A stretch of 64,000 nt of DNA from Saccharicrinis sp963677655 (GTDB taxonomy: Bacteria > Bacteroidota > Bacteroidia > Bacteroidales > Marinilabiliaceae). Location of the stretch: assembly GCA_963677655.1 (NCBI GenBank), contig OY782089.1; one strand, written 5' to 3'. A program made the translations under genes and the position numbers. The notes beneath the pieces are model-generated. The model was given only the letters and a program-made list of their open reading frames with translations, was not told the origin of the DNA and did not search any database. Below are positions 34,905-44,893 of the stretch, one piece after another (within the stretch, counting starts at the first letter, position 1; each line of letters begins with the position of its first letter).

Positions 34905-36209
34905 TTATTCATTTAACTCAACATTAGTTAGTTTAACCACTACTGGATTTGGCCAAATTTTATCATTATACAGCCTGTGTGCGCGACTAATAGAAATCTC
35001 CAGTACATCTTTATGCTGTTTATACCTGGATGTTGGATCATTTTCAGGCCAATATTCCACCACTAAATCATTTTGTCCTAATACTGATATATTCGTATCC
35101 GGAGTAGCCTTAACCCTTTTAAGTAAGAAGTTTCTGCGGAATCCTTTAAACCAATCTTTTTGTCCTGTTATAATAACATATACTGTATTTTTATCTTCAT
35201 TTTGTGTATACCAAATATCGCCTTCATTTATTTTTCCCGGTACTGGTCGTACATTTTTTACTGCCTCATCGTTAACAAAGGTCCAAAGCGCTAACTCCCG
35301 TAAACGTTCCTCCTGTTCGATGGCAATTTCTCCATTGGGTTTTGGTCCCACATTCATCAGAAAATTACCACCTTTTGCTCTGATTTCAATCAGCTTTTCA
35401 ATGATCTCAGTCCCACTTTTATATTTTTCGTTGGTTGGTTTATATTGCCATTGAGTACCCATCGTCATGCAGGTTTCCCAAGGTCCAGGCATAGCTCCTC
35501 CAGGTATTTTTTGCTCCGGTGTTTGCATCTCTCCCCGTGTCACCAATATATCAGGGTACTTTTGATGCACCCACTGTACCAAGGGCTTTTTGCTGAACGA
35601 ATCAAAGAAAGCTATATCAATAGGACCATAGTTATTGAATAATTCATCCAGTTGTTTTTTATCATACTCCATCAATTCCGGGTTATCTGTGACCTGAGAT
35701 CCTTTGCCTTTTCGGGATATTACTTTACCTTGCTTGTGAAGGAAACTAAAATCTTCCGGTGAAAAATATACTCCTACTTTTAATCCAAACTTTCGTAAAG
35801 ACTGAAAAAGCATTCCGGTGATATCTTTACCATACGGCGTATTCATAATATTAAAGACAGTGGTTTTTGTGTCCCACATGCAAAAGCCATTATGATGTTT
35901 TGTGGTAAAAACCACATACTCTGCACCTGAAAGTTTAAATAACCTTGCCCATTCATCAGGATCAAATTTATTGGGATAAAAGGTTTTGGGAAGTTCGTTC
36001 ATATACTTATCAATATACTCTTCGGAAGCTCCAACCATAGAATGACTGATTACACTTCCTAATTGCGAATCCATACTCCAATGAATAAAAATCCCTAAGC
36101 CCATATCCATAAACTTCTCTTCCAGTTCTGGTTTATTTTTAAGCTGTGCGAACGAAGAAAAGCTAAAAATGCTCAATAGCAGAACTAATTGTATTACTTT
36201 TAAATTCAT
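34905..36209 (-). CDS. GH29 alpha-L-fucosidase
   Basis: A 434-residue exported enzyme (signal about residues 1-21). MGLGIFIHWSMDSQLGS and YVVFTTKHHNGFCMWD (His105, His106) are GH29 signatures. The nucleophile Asp is D203 in IDIAFFDSFS, where most relatives have WFDG. PGPWETCMTM places the probable acid/base at E245. GGNFLMNVGPKPNGEI closes the barrel. GH29 removes alpha-linked L-fucose with retention. It has a short C-terminal beta-domain and no added carbohydrate-binding module. It lies 63 bp downstream of GH92 and 129 bp before GH39 on the same strand. Confidence 0.93.
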   Translation of the reverse strand: MNLKVIQLVLLLSIFSFSSFAQLKNKPELEEKFMDMGLGIFIHWSMDSQLGSVISHSMVGASEEYIDKYMNELPKTFYPNKFDPDEWARLFKLSGAEYVVFTTKHHNGFCMWDTKTTVFNIMNTPYGKDITGMLFQSLRKFGLKVGVYFSPEDFSFLHKQGKVISRKGKGSQVTDNPELMEYDKKQLDELFNNYGPIDIAFFDSFSKKPLVQWVHQKYPDILVTRGEMQTPEQKIPGGAMPGPWETCMTMGTQWQYKPTNEKYKSGTEIIEKLIEIRAKGGNFLMNVGPKPNGEIAIEQEERLRELALWTFVNDEAVKNVRPVPGKINEGDIWYTQNEDKNTVYVIITGQKDWFKGFRRNFLLKRVKATPDTNISVLGQNDLVVEYWPENDPTSRYKQHKDVLEISISRAHRLYNDKIWPNPVVVKLTNVELNE

Positions 36210-36272
36210 GATTTATAAATTTTAACAAACTAATTATTAAAGCCTTATATCGTCAAACAGAAATATTACACC

Positions 36273-38582
36273 CTACTTTACCCTTTTATCTGTCATTTCC
36301 AATATTAATGAACCTCCTTTGACCAATTCATTATGATTGATGGTAAAATCGTTTACTGAGTGACTATTCCATTTGATGCTATTTATATAAGGATTATCCC
36401 AACTATTATTTATGGTTTCAATTACAAATATATTCCCTGAATAATAATCCGGGTTTAATTGAATCGTTACCTTATCAAAAATAGGGCTTCCAATCTGATA
36501 TCCCGGGTTTTCATCTGTACCTCCATTCATTTGGAATAAACCTATTTTTAACAAAACAGATAAACTACCCATCAACCCCTGGTCCTCGTCCCCATTAAAA
36601 CCTGTTGCAGGACTTAAACCTGAAAAAGCTTTTTGTACTACTATTCTTGTCCAATATTGCGATAAATCAGGACGGTTTAAATGGTTAAACACCTGTGCTG
36701 TTTGGATGGATGGCTGATTGCCATAATTTATTGGCACTCGCTTATACTCAGGATGCAACTCCCTATCGTGTGAACTACCTGAAGTAAAATTAAGTTTCTC
36801 TGCTATTTCAAATTGTCGATTCAATTTATCAACCGCTTTTTGATTACCTCCCATTAATTCTGCCAATCCAGGAATATCATGAGGAACAAACCAAGTAGAC
36901 TGTGCGCCGTTAGACTCATTAAAACCTGTTTCGTATAAATAGGGATCTAGCTCCCCATGCCAATTCCCATTCACCTCCCGGGGTCGCATCCAGCCGGATT
37001 CCTTATCAAAAGTATTCTTATAATTACCAGATCGTTTTAAAAAGTATTGATAATCCTCTTCATACCCTAACTTTTTGGCTAACTGTGCCAAAGTCCAATC
37101 CTGATAGGCATACTCCATGGTTAAGCTTGCTCCATCCTGATGAAAACCAAATTTTCCTTCCGGAATAGGAAAAGGTACATAACCTTTTTCTAAATAATAT
37201 TTAAAACCTCCTCCTAAAGAAGTTTGATGCTCATACCCTGCTTTTTCCATTATACCGCCAGGCATATGGGTAATTTTAAGCGCCTGATATATCTCTTCCA
37301 GATTCTCCGTTACAATACCTTTTTGTATGGCACTTACAATAAATGGCGTTGCTGATGCACCTGTCATTACGTAAGTGTAATTTCCACCTGACGGTCCACG
37401 GGGAACGACACCTCCATCTTTATAATATTGCATTAACGAATGCACAAACTCTTCCATCATTTCCGGGTACACGAGTCCCCAAAGTGTATTCAATGTCCAT
37501 TGAGCTCCCCAAAAAGCATCCGAATTATAATGATTAAAAGCGGGCTTACCTTCATCATCCAAAGGCAGTTTCCCTACCCTGAAAGCATCTCCTGTATTAT
37601 CGGGGTATGCTCCATTAACATCACTAATTATTCTACGCCCCTGCAAAGCATGCCATAAGTCGGTATAGAACCTGCGTCGATCACTCTCTGACCCACCTTC
37701 AATCCTAATCCTGGATAGAAGCTTATTCCATTCCTCTTTGGACTTCTTCACAACTTGATCAAAATCCCAATGAGCTAATTCAGATTGCATATTCAGTCCG
37801 GCATTTTCTATCGAGGTATAAGAAATACCTACTTTCATTAATACATCTGGTTTACTATTGGAAAGATAAACCAGGTAATTCCCTGTTTTGGCATCCTGAG
37901 TAACTGCTTCTATCTTACAATTCAATTCTACTTTGAAAAATACTTTTGTTGGTTTGGGTCGGCGAATGGTTGGAGCATTAACAAATTCTCCACTAAGTTC
38001 TGTACTACTAGTTTTTACTAATTTACCATCCATTATATTACATGGCCCTAGTTTTCCATTCAAATTGAATAAGATAGCAGCTTGTTCTGTTGCAGGGAAA
38101 CGATACTTGTGAAATCCGACTCTTTTTGTACTGGTTAGCTCCACTTCAGTTTTATATCTTTCCAATTCTAGATAATGGTATCCTGGTGACACTTTTTCTG
38201 TTTCGTGACTGAACTTTGAGTAAAAATCCCTGAAGACATGGTTTTTGTTGCCGTTAGATACGGTAATCGGCATAACAGAAAGACCAGATAATTGCCAGGC
38301 ATGAATATGACTAAATCCTTTAACGGTATCTGTTTTATAACGATAACCACTCCCCCATGCTCCTCCCACTTGCGTATCAGGACTAAGATTTACCATACCA
38401 AAGGGACGGCATGCTGACGAGAAAAAGAACCAACGGGAATTTTCTGTATCCAAATGAGGGTAGACCAGGTCTACCGGATTGATTTTTGCCGATTCATTCT
38501 TCTGACTTGTTTCACAAGAGTAATATAAAATCGCTATAAAAATCAGACTAAATTTCATTGACAAGAACTTACTCATTTCCAT
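36273..38582 (-). CDS. GH92 family alpha-mannosidase-like enzyme
   Basis: A 769-residue lipoprotein; the likely signal begins at the internal Met at 38558 (MKFSLIFIAILYYSC), so the first eight residues may be untranslated. The N-terminal segment RPFGMVNLSPDT and GYRYKTDTVKGFSHIHAWQ, and the (alpha/alpha)6 part with DAFWGAQWTLNTLW and GFNGDEDQGLMG, match GH92. Family members are calcium-dependent inverting exo-alpha-mannosidases. In a PUL otherwise pointing to fucose, xylose and uronate, either a mannose branch is present or this member has a divergent specificity. It begins 12 bp after the SusC remnant and starts the GH92-GH29-GH39 run. Confidence 0.9.
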   Translation of the reverse strand: MEMSKFLSMKFSLIFIAILYYSCETSQKNESAKINPVDLVYPHLDTENSRWFFFSSACRPFGMVNLSPDTQVGGAWGSGYRYKTDTVKGFSHIHAWQLSGLSVMPITVSNGNKNHVFRDFYSKFSHETEKVSPGYHYLELERYKTEVELTSTKRVGFHKYRFPATEQAAILFNLNGKLGPCNIMDGKLVKTSSTELSGEFVNAPTIRRPKPTKVFFKVELNCKIEAVTQDAKTGNYLVYLSNSKPDVLMKVGISYTSIENAGLNMQSELAHWDFDQVVKKSKEEWNKLLSRIRIEGGSESDRRRFYTDLWHALQGRRIISDVNGAYPDNTGDAFRVGKLPLDDEGKPAFNHYNSDAFWGAQWTLNTLWGLVYPEMMEEFVHSLMQYYKDGGVVPRGPSGGNYTYVMTGASATPFIVSAIQKGIVTENLEEIYQALKITHMPGGIMEKAGYEHQTSLGGGFKYYLEKGYVPFPIPEGKFGFHQDGASLTMEYAYQDWTLAQLAKKLGYEEDYQYFLKRSGNYKNTFDKESGWMRPREVNGNWHGELDPYLYETGFNESNGAQSTWFVPHDIPGLAELMGGNQKAVDKLNRQFEIAEKLNFTSGSSHDRELHPEYKRVPINYGNQPSIQTAQVFNHLNRPDLSQYWTRIVVQKAFSGLSPATGFNGDEDQGLMGSLSVLLKIGLFQMNGGTDENPGYQIGSPIFDKVTIQLNPDYYSGNIFVIETINNSWDNPYINSIKWNSHSVNDFTINHNELVKGGSLILEMTDKRVK

Positions 38583-38593
38583 CTAATTATAGT

Positions 38594-38776
38594 TTATTTT
38601 TCAAATTCTGTTCTATTTCCTTTAATATATACACAAACTCCCGGCAATGTTTCATTACTGTCATCTATTACTTTTCCTGTTATTGTTCTTTGCTGTGGCC
38701 AACTATATGATGTCATTAGGCACGCAATTGTGAGTAAGAATAATCTAGATTTAATTTTTCCATGATTAATTAACAT
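38594..38776 (-). pseudogene. N-terminal remnant of a SusC-like receptor
   Basis: Only 60 codons remain: a signal segment, then QRTITGKVIDDSNETLPGV and CVYIKGN, the start of the CNA-B-like domain found at the N-terminus of SusC proteins. Where relatives continue with a Gly-Thr-x-Thr-Asp stretch, this one ends NRTEFEK and stops 12 bp before the GH92 gene. About 950 residues of receptor are missing. This looks like a large internal deletion that fused the susC promoter region to GH92, which may now be driven by it. Confidence 0.72.
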
Positions 38777-39110
38777 CTAAAATGTAGATGCTTAACTTTT
38801 TTTGAACCTAGATTTTCAGACCACAAGCATGGATAAATAGTCACTACCTGATATAGTGATACTTTCATTGTGTTTTTTTAAATTAAATTATCCACATGCA
38901 AAAACAAACCTCACAAGTAAGACACCACTCTACACTACTGATAACATACAAATTGTTTTTTCACACTAAACTATATTTGAAAAAACGCATTTATTAATTT
39001 TTCGTTTATCTATATGGTCTTTTCAATCTAGGTGAAAAAATTTAAAAGCCCGAAACTACAGTTCCGGGCTTTCTCATCATATGAAGTTACGGAATTTGTA
39101 ACGATAGATA
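38777..39110. other. 334-bp region with former susC promoter and a GH39 terminator
   Basis: The left part is the leader of the SusC remnant and probably drives the GH92-GH29-GH39 run. TCACTA (38841-38846) and TAGTGA (38854-38859) form a small palindrome about 65-80 bp before the start. The right part holds the terminator at 39045-39072. No gene was seen. Confidence 0.55.
39045..39072 (-). terminator. Intrinsic terminator after second GH39
   Basis: AAAGCCCG (39045-39052) pairs perfectly with CGGGCTTT (39065-39072), with an inner AAC/GTT extension. On the minus strand it is followed by TAAATTTTTTC, and it lies 38 bp after the GH39 stop at 39111. Confidence 0.88.
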
Positions 39111-40751
39111 TTAGTTAATTTGCTGTATCAACATAACGTTCCATGGAGCAATTTCTTTATTAATAGATAATTTCCCTTCTTTATCAGCTTCCACTATTTC
39201 TGTCTTAAGATTCTCGGCAATAGCTTTTAACACTTTAATTTGTTCACGTGTTAGTGGTTCAGGCTTACCCATTTTTTCCCAGGAGTGACAAACGTTACCA
39301 TGGTCTTTGTCTAATATTTCTATTTTAAACTGAGTGCCTGGTTTTAGGTTAGTCAAAGTCAAGTCGAGTTGCTTTGGTGTACCCATGGTCAATTCATCAT
39401 AGCTTTTGTATCCGGCAGGTACAGATTTTTCATTCTCCTTTGGATAATTATAGCCTAGCATCGTAACTTTCCCATCACCTGAATTGCGGCTTACAAATAC
39501 GTACTCGTCTTTGTATAATTTTTCATCACCTAACTGGTGTAACATTCTATATGCGTGGTATGAAGGTTTTACTAAACCTTGAAAATTGATCATTCCAAAT
39601 CCTCCGTGGAAAATACTGGTTCCACCGCCTTTTTCTTCAAAAATATCAGTAAAAGTCCATAATGCCAACGAGTTTGTTAAACCAATACAGTCTATGTTTG
39701 ATTTAACAATATAGGTTGCAGCAGGCAGCATATCGTGCATACGATCGCGGCTACTTGGGCTGGTATTCCATTCTGTCAAGTGAATTTCTGCATTAGGGTA
39801 AGCACTATTTTTAACCGTTTTTTGCAACCACGATAAATCTTCTATTACCGATTGTACGTAACGAGTTAATCCTCTACCTTTTCCTGTTTCAGGATTAAAG
39901 GCATAATCTGTTGGGTATGGATGGGTTGTAATAAAATCAACCGGTAATTTTTCTTTTTTACAATAATTTAGGAAATCTTCGATCCATGTAGCATGCCATT
40001 CCAAAGAGTTGATGTTTTCGGTTTCAAAAACGGCTTTGGATACATCATTATTGGTAGTTTCTCCATCGAAACGAGTATCCGGTACAAAGTTACTGGTTGA
40101 TGGACCTCCAACTTTTAAACGTTCATCAACAGATTTAATGGCTTGTGCACTTTGTTTGTACATTTCAAAATAATCGGATTTTGAAGCATCTAAAAAATAT
40201 GGATACAGGTTAGGCTCGTTCCAAACTTCGAAATACCAGGTAAGAATTTCATCCATACCATAACGATCTACCACATGCTGAGTAAAGGCTCTAATTAAAT
40301 CGTGCCACTTCTTTTCCCATCCTGGCCCCGGAGTTACATTACCTTTCCACCAGAATTGAGTTTTAGAATTTTCGGCAGCTAATGGTTTTGGAAAAAAACC
40401 AAGCTCCACAAATGGACGCACGTTCAAATTTAGCAAACGGTCGAATACATCATCGATATATTGCCAGTTATAAGTTATTTTTCCATTTTTTTCAAATACG
40501 GGAAACATATCGTCATGAAAAAGTCCATGGAAACGCACGGTTTCAAAACCACACTCTCTTTGAACTTTTTCCATCTGTTCGAGCCATCCGGCACGAAGTG
40601 CTTCGTTTGCACGACCAGCTCCTACACATTTGCTCCAGAAATGTTCGAACCGTTCTCCTTTGGTTGTTGCATCTACTTTCACATTATTTTGTGCATTAAC
40701 AAACTGAGTAAAAACAATAGCTCCTAATATTAAAAGAGATTTAATTTTCAT
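39111..40751 (-). CDS. GH39 family glycoside hydrolase, second copy
   Basis: A 546-residue exported enzyme, the same length as the GH39 at 33135 and aligned to it without gaps through the catalytic core: EVWNEPN (E179) and HLTEWNTS (E327). Differences cluster in loops, for example NVTPGPGWEKK against RTTPSEDYLEK and NLYPYFLDAS against NLCRAFFDGT. These are near the active site and could alter specificity. It follows GH3 by 32 bp in a two-gene operon ended by a strong terminator. GH3 with GH39 suggests stepwise removal of beta-linked xylose or a related sugar. Confidence 0.92.
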   Translation of the reverse strand: MKIKSLLILGAIVFTQFVNAQNNVKVDATTKGERFEHFWSKCVGAGRANEALRAGWLEQMEKVQRECGFETVRFHGLFHDDMFPVFEKNGKITYNWQYIDDVFDRLLNLNVRPFVELGFFPKPLAAENSKTQFWWKGNVTPGPGWEKKWHDLIRAFTQHVVDRYGMDEILTWYFEVWNEPNLYPYFLDASKSDYFEMYKQSAQAIKSVDERLKVGGPSTSNFVPDTRFDGETTNNDVSKAVFETENINSLEWHATWIEDFLNYCKKEKLPVDFITTHPYPTDYAFNPETGKGRGLTRYVQSVIEDLSWLQKTVKNSAYPNAEIHLTEWNTSPSSRDRMHDMLPAATYIVKSNIDCIGLTNSLALWTFTDIFEEKGGGTSIFHGGFGMINFQGLVKPSYHAYRMLHQLGDEKLYKDEYVFVSRNSGDGKVTMLGYNYPKENEKSVPAGYKSYDELTMGTPKQLDLTLTNLKPGTQFKIEILDKDHGNVCHSWEKMGKPEPLTREQIKVLKAIAENLKTEIVEADKEGKLSINKEIAPWNVMLIQQIN

Positions 40752-40783
40752 AGTTATTTTATATTTTCAACTTTTGATTCAAA

Positions 40784-43201
40784 TTAATAATCAAGGATTT
40801 CAAAACTTCCGTTAAGTTTAATGTCAGTAGAGGAACTTCCTACTTTCACTTTAAATATACCCGGCTCCACTGTCCAGTTCATGTTTTTATCTAATAACTG
40901 TAAATCTTCAGGATGTAGAGTAAATTCAACGGTTTTTGTTTCTCCCGGGAGCAAATGCACACGCTCAAAGCCTCTTAATACCGATTCGTAGGTTGTTACA
41001 CTACTTACTTCTTCTTCAAGATATAACTGTACAACTTCATCTCCTTCTCTTTCTCCCTTATTTTTTACTTTAAAGGAGACATGAATATTTGATTGAAAAA
41101 GAGCACTTGTTGGATTTACTTCTAAATTACTATACGCAAAAGTTGTATAACTTAATCCATAACCAAAGGGGTATAATGGTCCGGTTACACGTGTTGCTCC
41201 ATAACCATTACCTGAATTTTCTGTTTGTCCGGCATGTGAGCCTCTTTTAAACGGAAAGTTTAAAGGTAATTGGCCTGTTGTTTTAGGAAAAGTAACCGAA
41301 AGTTTACCTCCCGGATTGTAATCGCCGAATAAAGTTTCGGCAATGATATCACCAGATGATGCTCCGGGAAACCATGCTTCAAGGATGGCCGAAATAAATT
41401 CATTTTCCCAGTTTATTGTAAGTGGTTGTCCATTGATCAATACGAGCACTACAGGTTTTCCGGTTGCATATAATGCCTTAACCAACTGTAATTGTCTGCC
41501 AGGCAACTGCAGGCTGGTTCGTGATTTACTCTCTCCTACTCTTTTTTCATCTTCACCCACCACAGCAATTATTACATCTGATTTTTTGGCTTGTTCAACG
41601 GCTTCATCAATTCCTTCCTGTTCTTCTTTTGTTAACGGAACGTCCATTAATTCACTTTCCGGCCAGCTTTTATCTATTACTTCGCAACCCTTTACGTGAT
41701 TTACATTTATCTTCCCTTCTCCATAGTTTTTAATGCCTTGAAAAACAGAAACTGATGGATTATCTGCCGGACCATAACGGCTGAAAGTATAACTAGTCTC
41801 GTCAGCCAATGGTCCTGTTACCAATACATTCTTTATTTTATTAATATCAAGTGGAAGTAAATTATCTGCGTTCTTCAGCAACACCATCGACTCACGGGTA
41901 ATTTGTCTCGATAGCTGCTCATCCTCATTTGTGTGAACCATTTTATTGGCCTGCTCTGTATCTTCAACAAAAGGATGATCAAACAAGCCCAACCTCATCT
42001 TCACCTTCAACACTTCAGCAACACGGTCATCAATAGTTTGCATTGATACTTTTCCTTCCCTGATAATCTCTCTCAAAGGATTGATAAAAGACTCCGGCGT
42101 TCTAAAAGTAGTACGAACATTTAAACCTGCCTCTACAACCTGACGGACTGCCTCTTTATAATCCTCGGCAACATCATGTTTATCCGATAGGTATTCCACG
42201 GCCTCACTATCAGAAACCACATAACCATCAAACCCCATTTGTTGACGCAGCAGCTCCGTTAAAAAATAGTAACTACCAGTTACAGGTTCTCCATCATAAT
42301 CATTGTAACTACTCATTACCCCCATAGGTTTAGCTTCTTTTATTACTTTGGCAAATGGGTATAAATATAGCTGGTGCATTTCTCTAGGTGCCACATGTGG
42401 ATCTGTTCTGGCCTGACCATCACGGGCTCCTTTGGGCACACTATAAACAGCAAAATGCTTAATGGTTGCAGCAACACCTGCAGATTGAACCCCTTTTGTC
42501 ATTTCCACACCTAATTCCCCAATATGGAAAGGATCTTCACCATAACATTCTACTACACGACCCCAACGAGGGTCTCGGGCAACATCCAATATGGGAGCAT
42601 AAATATTGGTATAACCCAAAGCTTTAGCTTCACGTCCAACCATTTGCCCTGCTTTATAAACCAAATCCCTGTTCCAGGTAGAACCTATACCGATAGGTGC
42701 AGGCAGTGGGGTAGCTTTTTTATGGCATAAACCATGAACCCCTTCGTTGGTGAAATCAACGGGAATTCCCATTCTGGTTTCTTCGATAAACCATTTTTGC
42801 ATGATATTTATAGCCTCAGCATGATTGCTAAACGGATATGCATGCTCGGTGTGTGTATAAGGGCGGTTGGCAATAGTATTTAAATGTTCATCTATGTTCG
42901 CGATTCCATCTTTCCAGACCCTGCTTTTCCATTTTTCATTGGGTAATTCGTCTTTTAGTACCCTCGAAAATCCATAAAGAGTTGCCATCTGACAGGTTTT
43001 CTCCTCCATGGTCATCTGCGATAAAAGATCATCTACCCTGTCATCAATATTTTGAGTAGGATCCTCAAAAATATCCTTAACCCCATTTTTATTAAAATCA
43101 ATCCATCCTTTATGATAGATTTTTTGCTTGTCTTTTTTCAGGCCAGCCGATGTTAGTAACAACAAACAAAATACTGGTAAGTAAAACTTTTGAAATTTCA
43201 T
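40784..43201 (-). CDS. GH3 beta-glycosidase
   Basis: An exported GH3 enzyme. The frame is open to 43240, but the Met at 43201 begins a clean signal peptide (MKFQKFYLPVFCLLLLTSAG), so that start is preferred. The domain order is usual: an N-terminal barrel with NEGVHGL, LDVARDPRWGR with ECYGEDP, and the nucleophile Asp in GYVVSDSEAVEY (D331 from this start). An alpha/beta sandwich follows with KNADNLLPLD, and a fibronectin-like domain forms the C-terminus (GFERVHLLPGETKTVEF). GH3 cleaves terminal beta-linked glucose, xylose or similar sugars. It starts an operon with the second GH39 and is divergent from a sulfatase gene. Confidence 0.95.
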   Translation of the reverse strand: MKFQKFYLPVFCLLLLTSAGLKKDKQKIYHKGWIDFNKNGVKDIFEDPTQNIDDRVDDLLSQMTMEEKTCQMATLYGFSRVLKDELPNEKWKSRVWKDGIANIDEHLNTIANRPYTHTEHAYPFSNHAEAINIMQKWFIEETRMGIPVDFTNEGVHGLCHKKATPLPAPIGIGSTWNRDLVYKAGQMVGREAKALGYTNIYAPILDVARDPRWGRVVECYGEDPFHIGELGVEMTKGVQSAGVAATIKHFAVYSVPKGARDGQARTDPHVAPREMHQLYLYPFAKVIKEAKPMGVMSSYNDYDGEPVTGSYYFLTELLRQQMGFDGYVVSDSEAVEYLSDKHDVAEDYKEAVRQVVEAGLNVRTTFRTPESFINPLREIIREGKVSMQTIDDRVAEVLKVKMRLGLFDHPFVEDTEQANKMVHTNEDEQLSRQITRESMVLLKNADNLLPLDINKIKNVLVTGPLADETSYTFSRYGPADNPSVSVFQGIKNYGEGKINVNHVKGCEVIDKSWPESELMDVPLTKEEQEGIDEAVEQAKKSDVIIAVVGEDEKRVGESKSRTSLQLPGRQLQLVKALYATGKPVVLVLINGQPLTINWENEFISAILEAWFPGASSGDIIAETLFGDYNPGGKLSVTFPKTTGQLPLNFPFKRGSHAGQTENSGNGYGATRVTGPLYPFGYGLSYTTFAYSNLEVNPTSALFQSNIHVSFKVKNKGEREGDEVVQLYLEEEVSSVTTYESVLRGFERVHLLPGETKTVEFTLHPEDLQLLDKNMNWTVEPGIFKVKVGSSSTDIKLNGSFEILDY

Positions 43202-43446
43202 TCTTAATCGATTCATATTCCCACATTTACTCATTAACAAAGAGTAACTTTAAAAACTCTTTTCATACAAAAAAAAGGATTAAATACTGAACTATCCATT
43301 TTATAAGTGCCAACAAATATGAAATATGTTCCATTTGAGTAATATTTTTATATTTTCTGCAACATAAATTCCATTTTATTATATCATCTCCAGGTAAATT
43401 TGAATTAATGATAATTCCATACATTTTATATCAATATTAAACAGAG

Positions 43447-44865
43447 ATGAAGACAGCAAGTTTAATTTCAGTAGCTCTATTAATATCAACTTTTCTCCCT
43501 CATGGCATTTTTAGTCAGAACAAGAATGTTGATCAACAAAAAACAAATGTTATTTTGCTGATGGCTGATGATTTAGGATGGGGGGACGTTGGTTTTAACG
43601 GGAACAAAAAAATTATAACGCCACACCTGGATGCCATGTCTGAAGTGGGTGTCCGCTTTACTGATTTTTACGCAGCTGCTCCTCTCTGTTCCCCAACCCG
43701 GGCCAGCTGTTTAACCGGGCGTAGTCCTTTCCGTCAGGGAATTTTTGCAGCGCATACCAGTGCCATGCGCCACTCAGAAAAAACAATTGCCGAAGTGCTT
43801 AAAAAAGAAGGTTATCAGACCGGCTTTTTTGGGAAATGGCATTTAGGATGGGTTGAATCAGAAAAAGTTGAGTTGAGAGGTTACTATTCACCACCATGGC
43901 AACATGGTTACGACGAAACATTTGCAACAAAAAGTGCAGTACCTACCTGGAATCCTACAAAAACACCTGCTAACTGGAAAGGTTTTGGATCAAGAGAAGA
44001 TGGTTTATGGGGAGGTTCTATATATGTGCATAACGGCAAGTCTGTTTCTGAAAATTTAGAAGGTGATGATAGCCGTATCATCATGGATAGAGCCATTCCT
44101 TTCATTGAAAAATCAGTTAATGAAAAGAAACCTTTTTTTGCGACCATTTGGTTTCATGCTCCACATGAACCTGTTGTTGCCGGACCTGAATATTTAGCGA
44201 AATATCCAAATCTGCCACAAGACCAGAAACATTTATATGGCTGTATTACTGCTATGGATGAGCAAATAGGGCGCCTAAGAGATTTTTTAAAGGAACAAGG
44301 TGTTGAGGAAAATACTGTAATTTTCTTCTGTAGCGACAATGGTCCTTCTGATCCTCAGGCTAAAGCAGGCATTGCTTCTGCTGGACCTTACCGGGGTCAT
44401 AAACATCAAATGTGGGAAGGTGGACTTCGTGTACCATCATTAATCTTCTGGCCTGAACATATTACAGGAGGTCAGGTTACTAATTTCCAGGCCAATACAA
44501 ACGACTATTTCCCAACAATTTTAGATATGCTTGAAATCCCGGTTAGTAACAAAATACCTTTAGATGGTGTTAGTCTGGTTCCAATATTAAATGGTGAAAC
44601 AAAAAGTAGAACAGAAAGCATGGCTTTTGGTTACAAGCGTATTTACAAAAAGACAGATCTGTATGCCTTAATTGATGGAAAATATAAAATATGCATCCCG
44701 GATAAAGGAAAAGAAATGATGCTTTTTAATCTGGAAAAAGATCCAACAGAATCTCATGATTTGTCTAGCGAAATGCCTGAGTTATTTGAAAGGATGAAAG
44801 CAACACTTGAAGAAACTAAAGCTTCATGGACTGACAGTCGCGAAGGTAAAGATTATCAATGGTAA
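43447..44865 (+). CDS. S1 family sulfatase
   Basis: A 472-residue exported sulfatase with an SPI-type signal (residues 1-23, cleavage near FSQ). LMADDLGWGD gives D41 and D42, and the maturation motif is C81-S-P-T-R85. GKWHLGW follows at about residue 137 and FCSDNGPSD at about 296. It is the first gene of a plus-strand run of sulfatase, sulfatase, beta-helix protein and SASA esterase. The 245-bp region before it also serves the divergent GH3 operon. The substrate is not assigned. Confidence 0.93.
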   Translation: MKTASLISVALLISTFLPHGIFSQNKNVDQQKTNVILLMADDLGWGDVGFNGNKKIITPHLDAMSEVGVRFTDFYAAAPLCSPTRASCLTGRSPFRQGIFAAHTSAMRHSEKTIAEVLKKEGYQTGFFGKWHLGWVESEKVELRGYYSPPWQHGYDETFATKSAVPTWNPTKTPANWKGFGSREDGLWGGSIYVHNGKSVSENLEGDDSRIIMDRAIPFIEKSVNEKKPFFATIWFHAPHEPVVAGPEYLAKYPNLPQDQKHLYGCITAMDEQIGRLRDFLKEQGVEENTVIFFCSDNGPSDPQAKAGIASAGPYRGHKHQMWEGGLRVPSLIFWPEHITGGQVTNFQANTNDYFPTILDMLEIPVSNKIPLDGVSLVPILNGETKSRTESMAFGYKRIYKKTDLYALIDGKYKICIPDKGKEMMLFNLEKDPTESHDLSSEMPELFERMKATLEETKASWTDSREGKDYQW

Positions 44866-44893
44866 AGAATTCACTCAAACATAATATCAACTA

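Noticed and set aside
6021..38776. A single inversion that would rejoin the SusC fragments at 6021 and 38594
   Set aside because: Strand geometry allows it for SusC, but about 400 residues would still be missing and the other junction would not restore the T9SS beta-helix gene.
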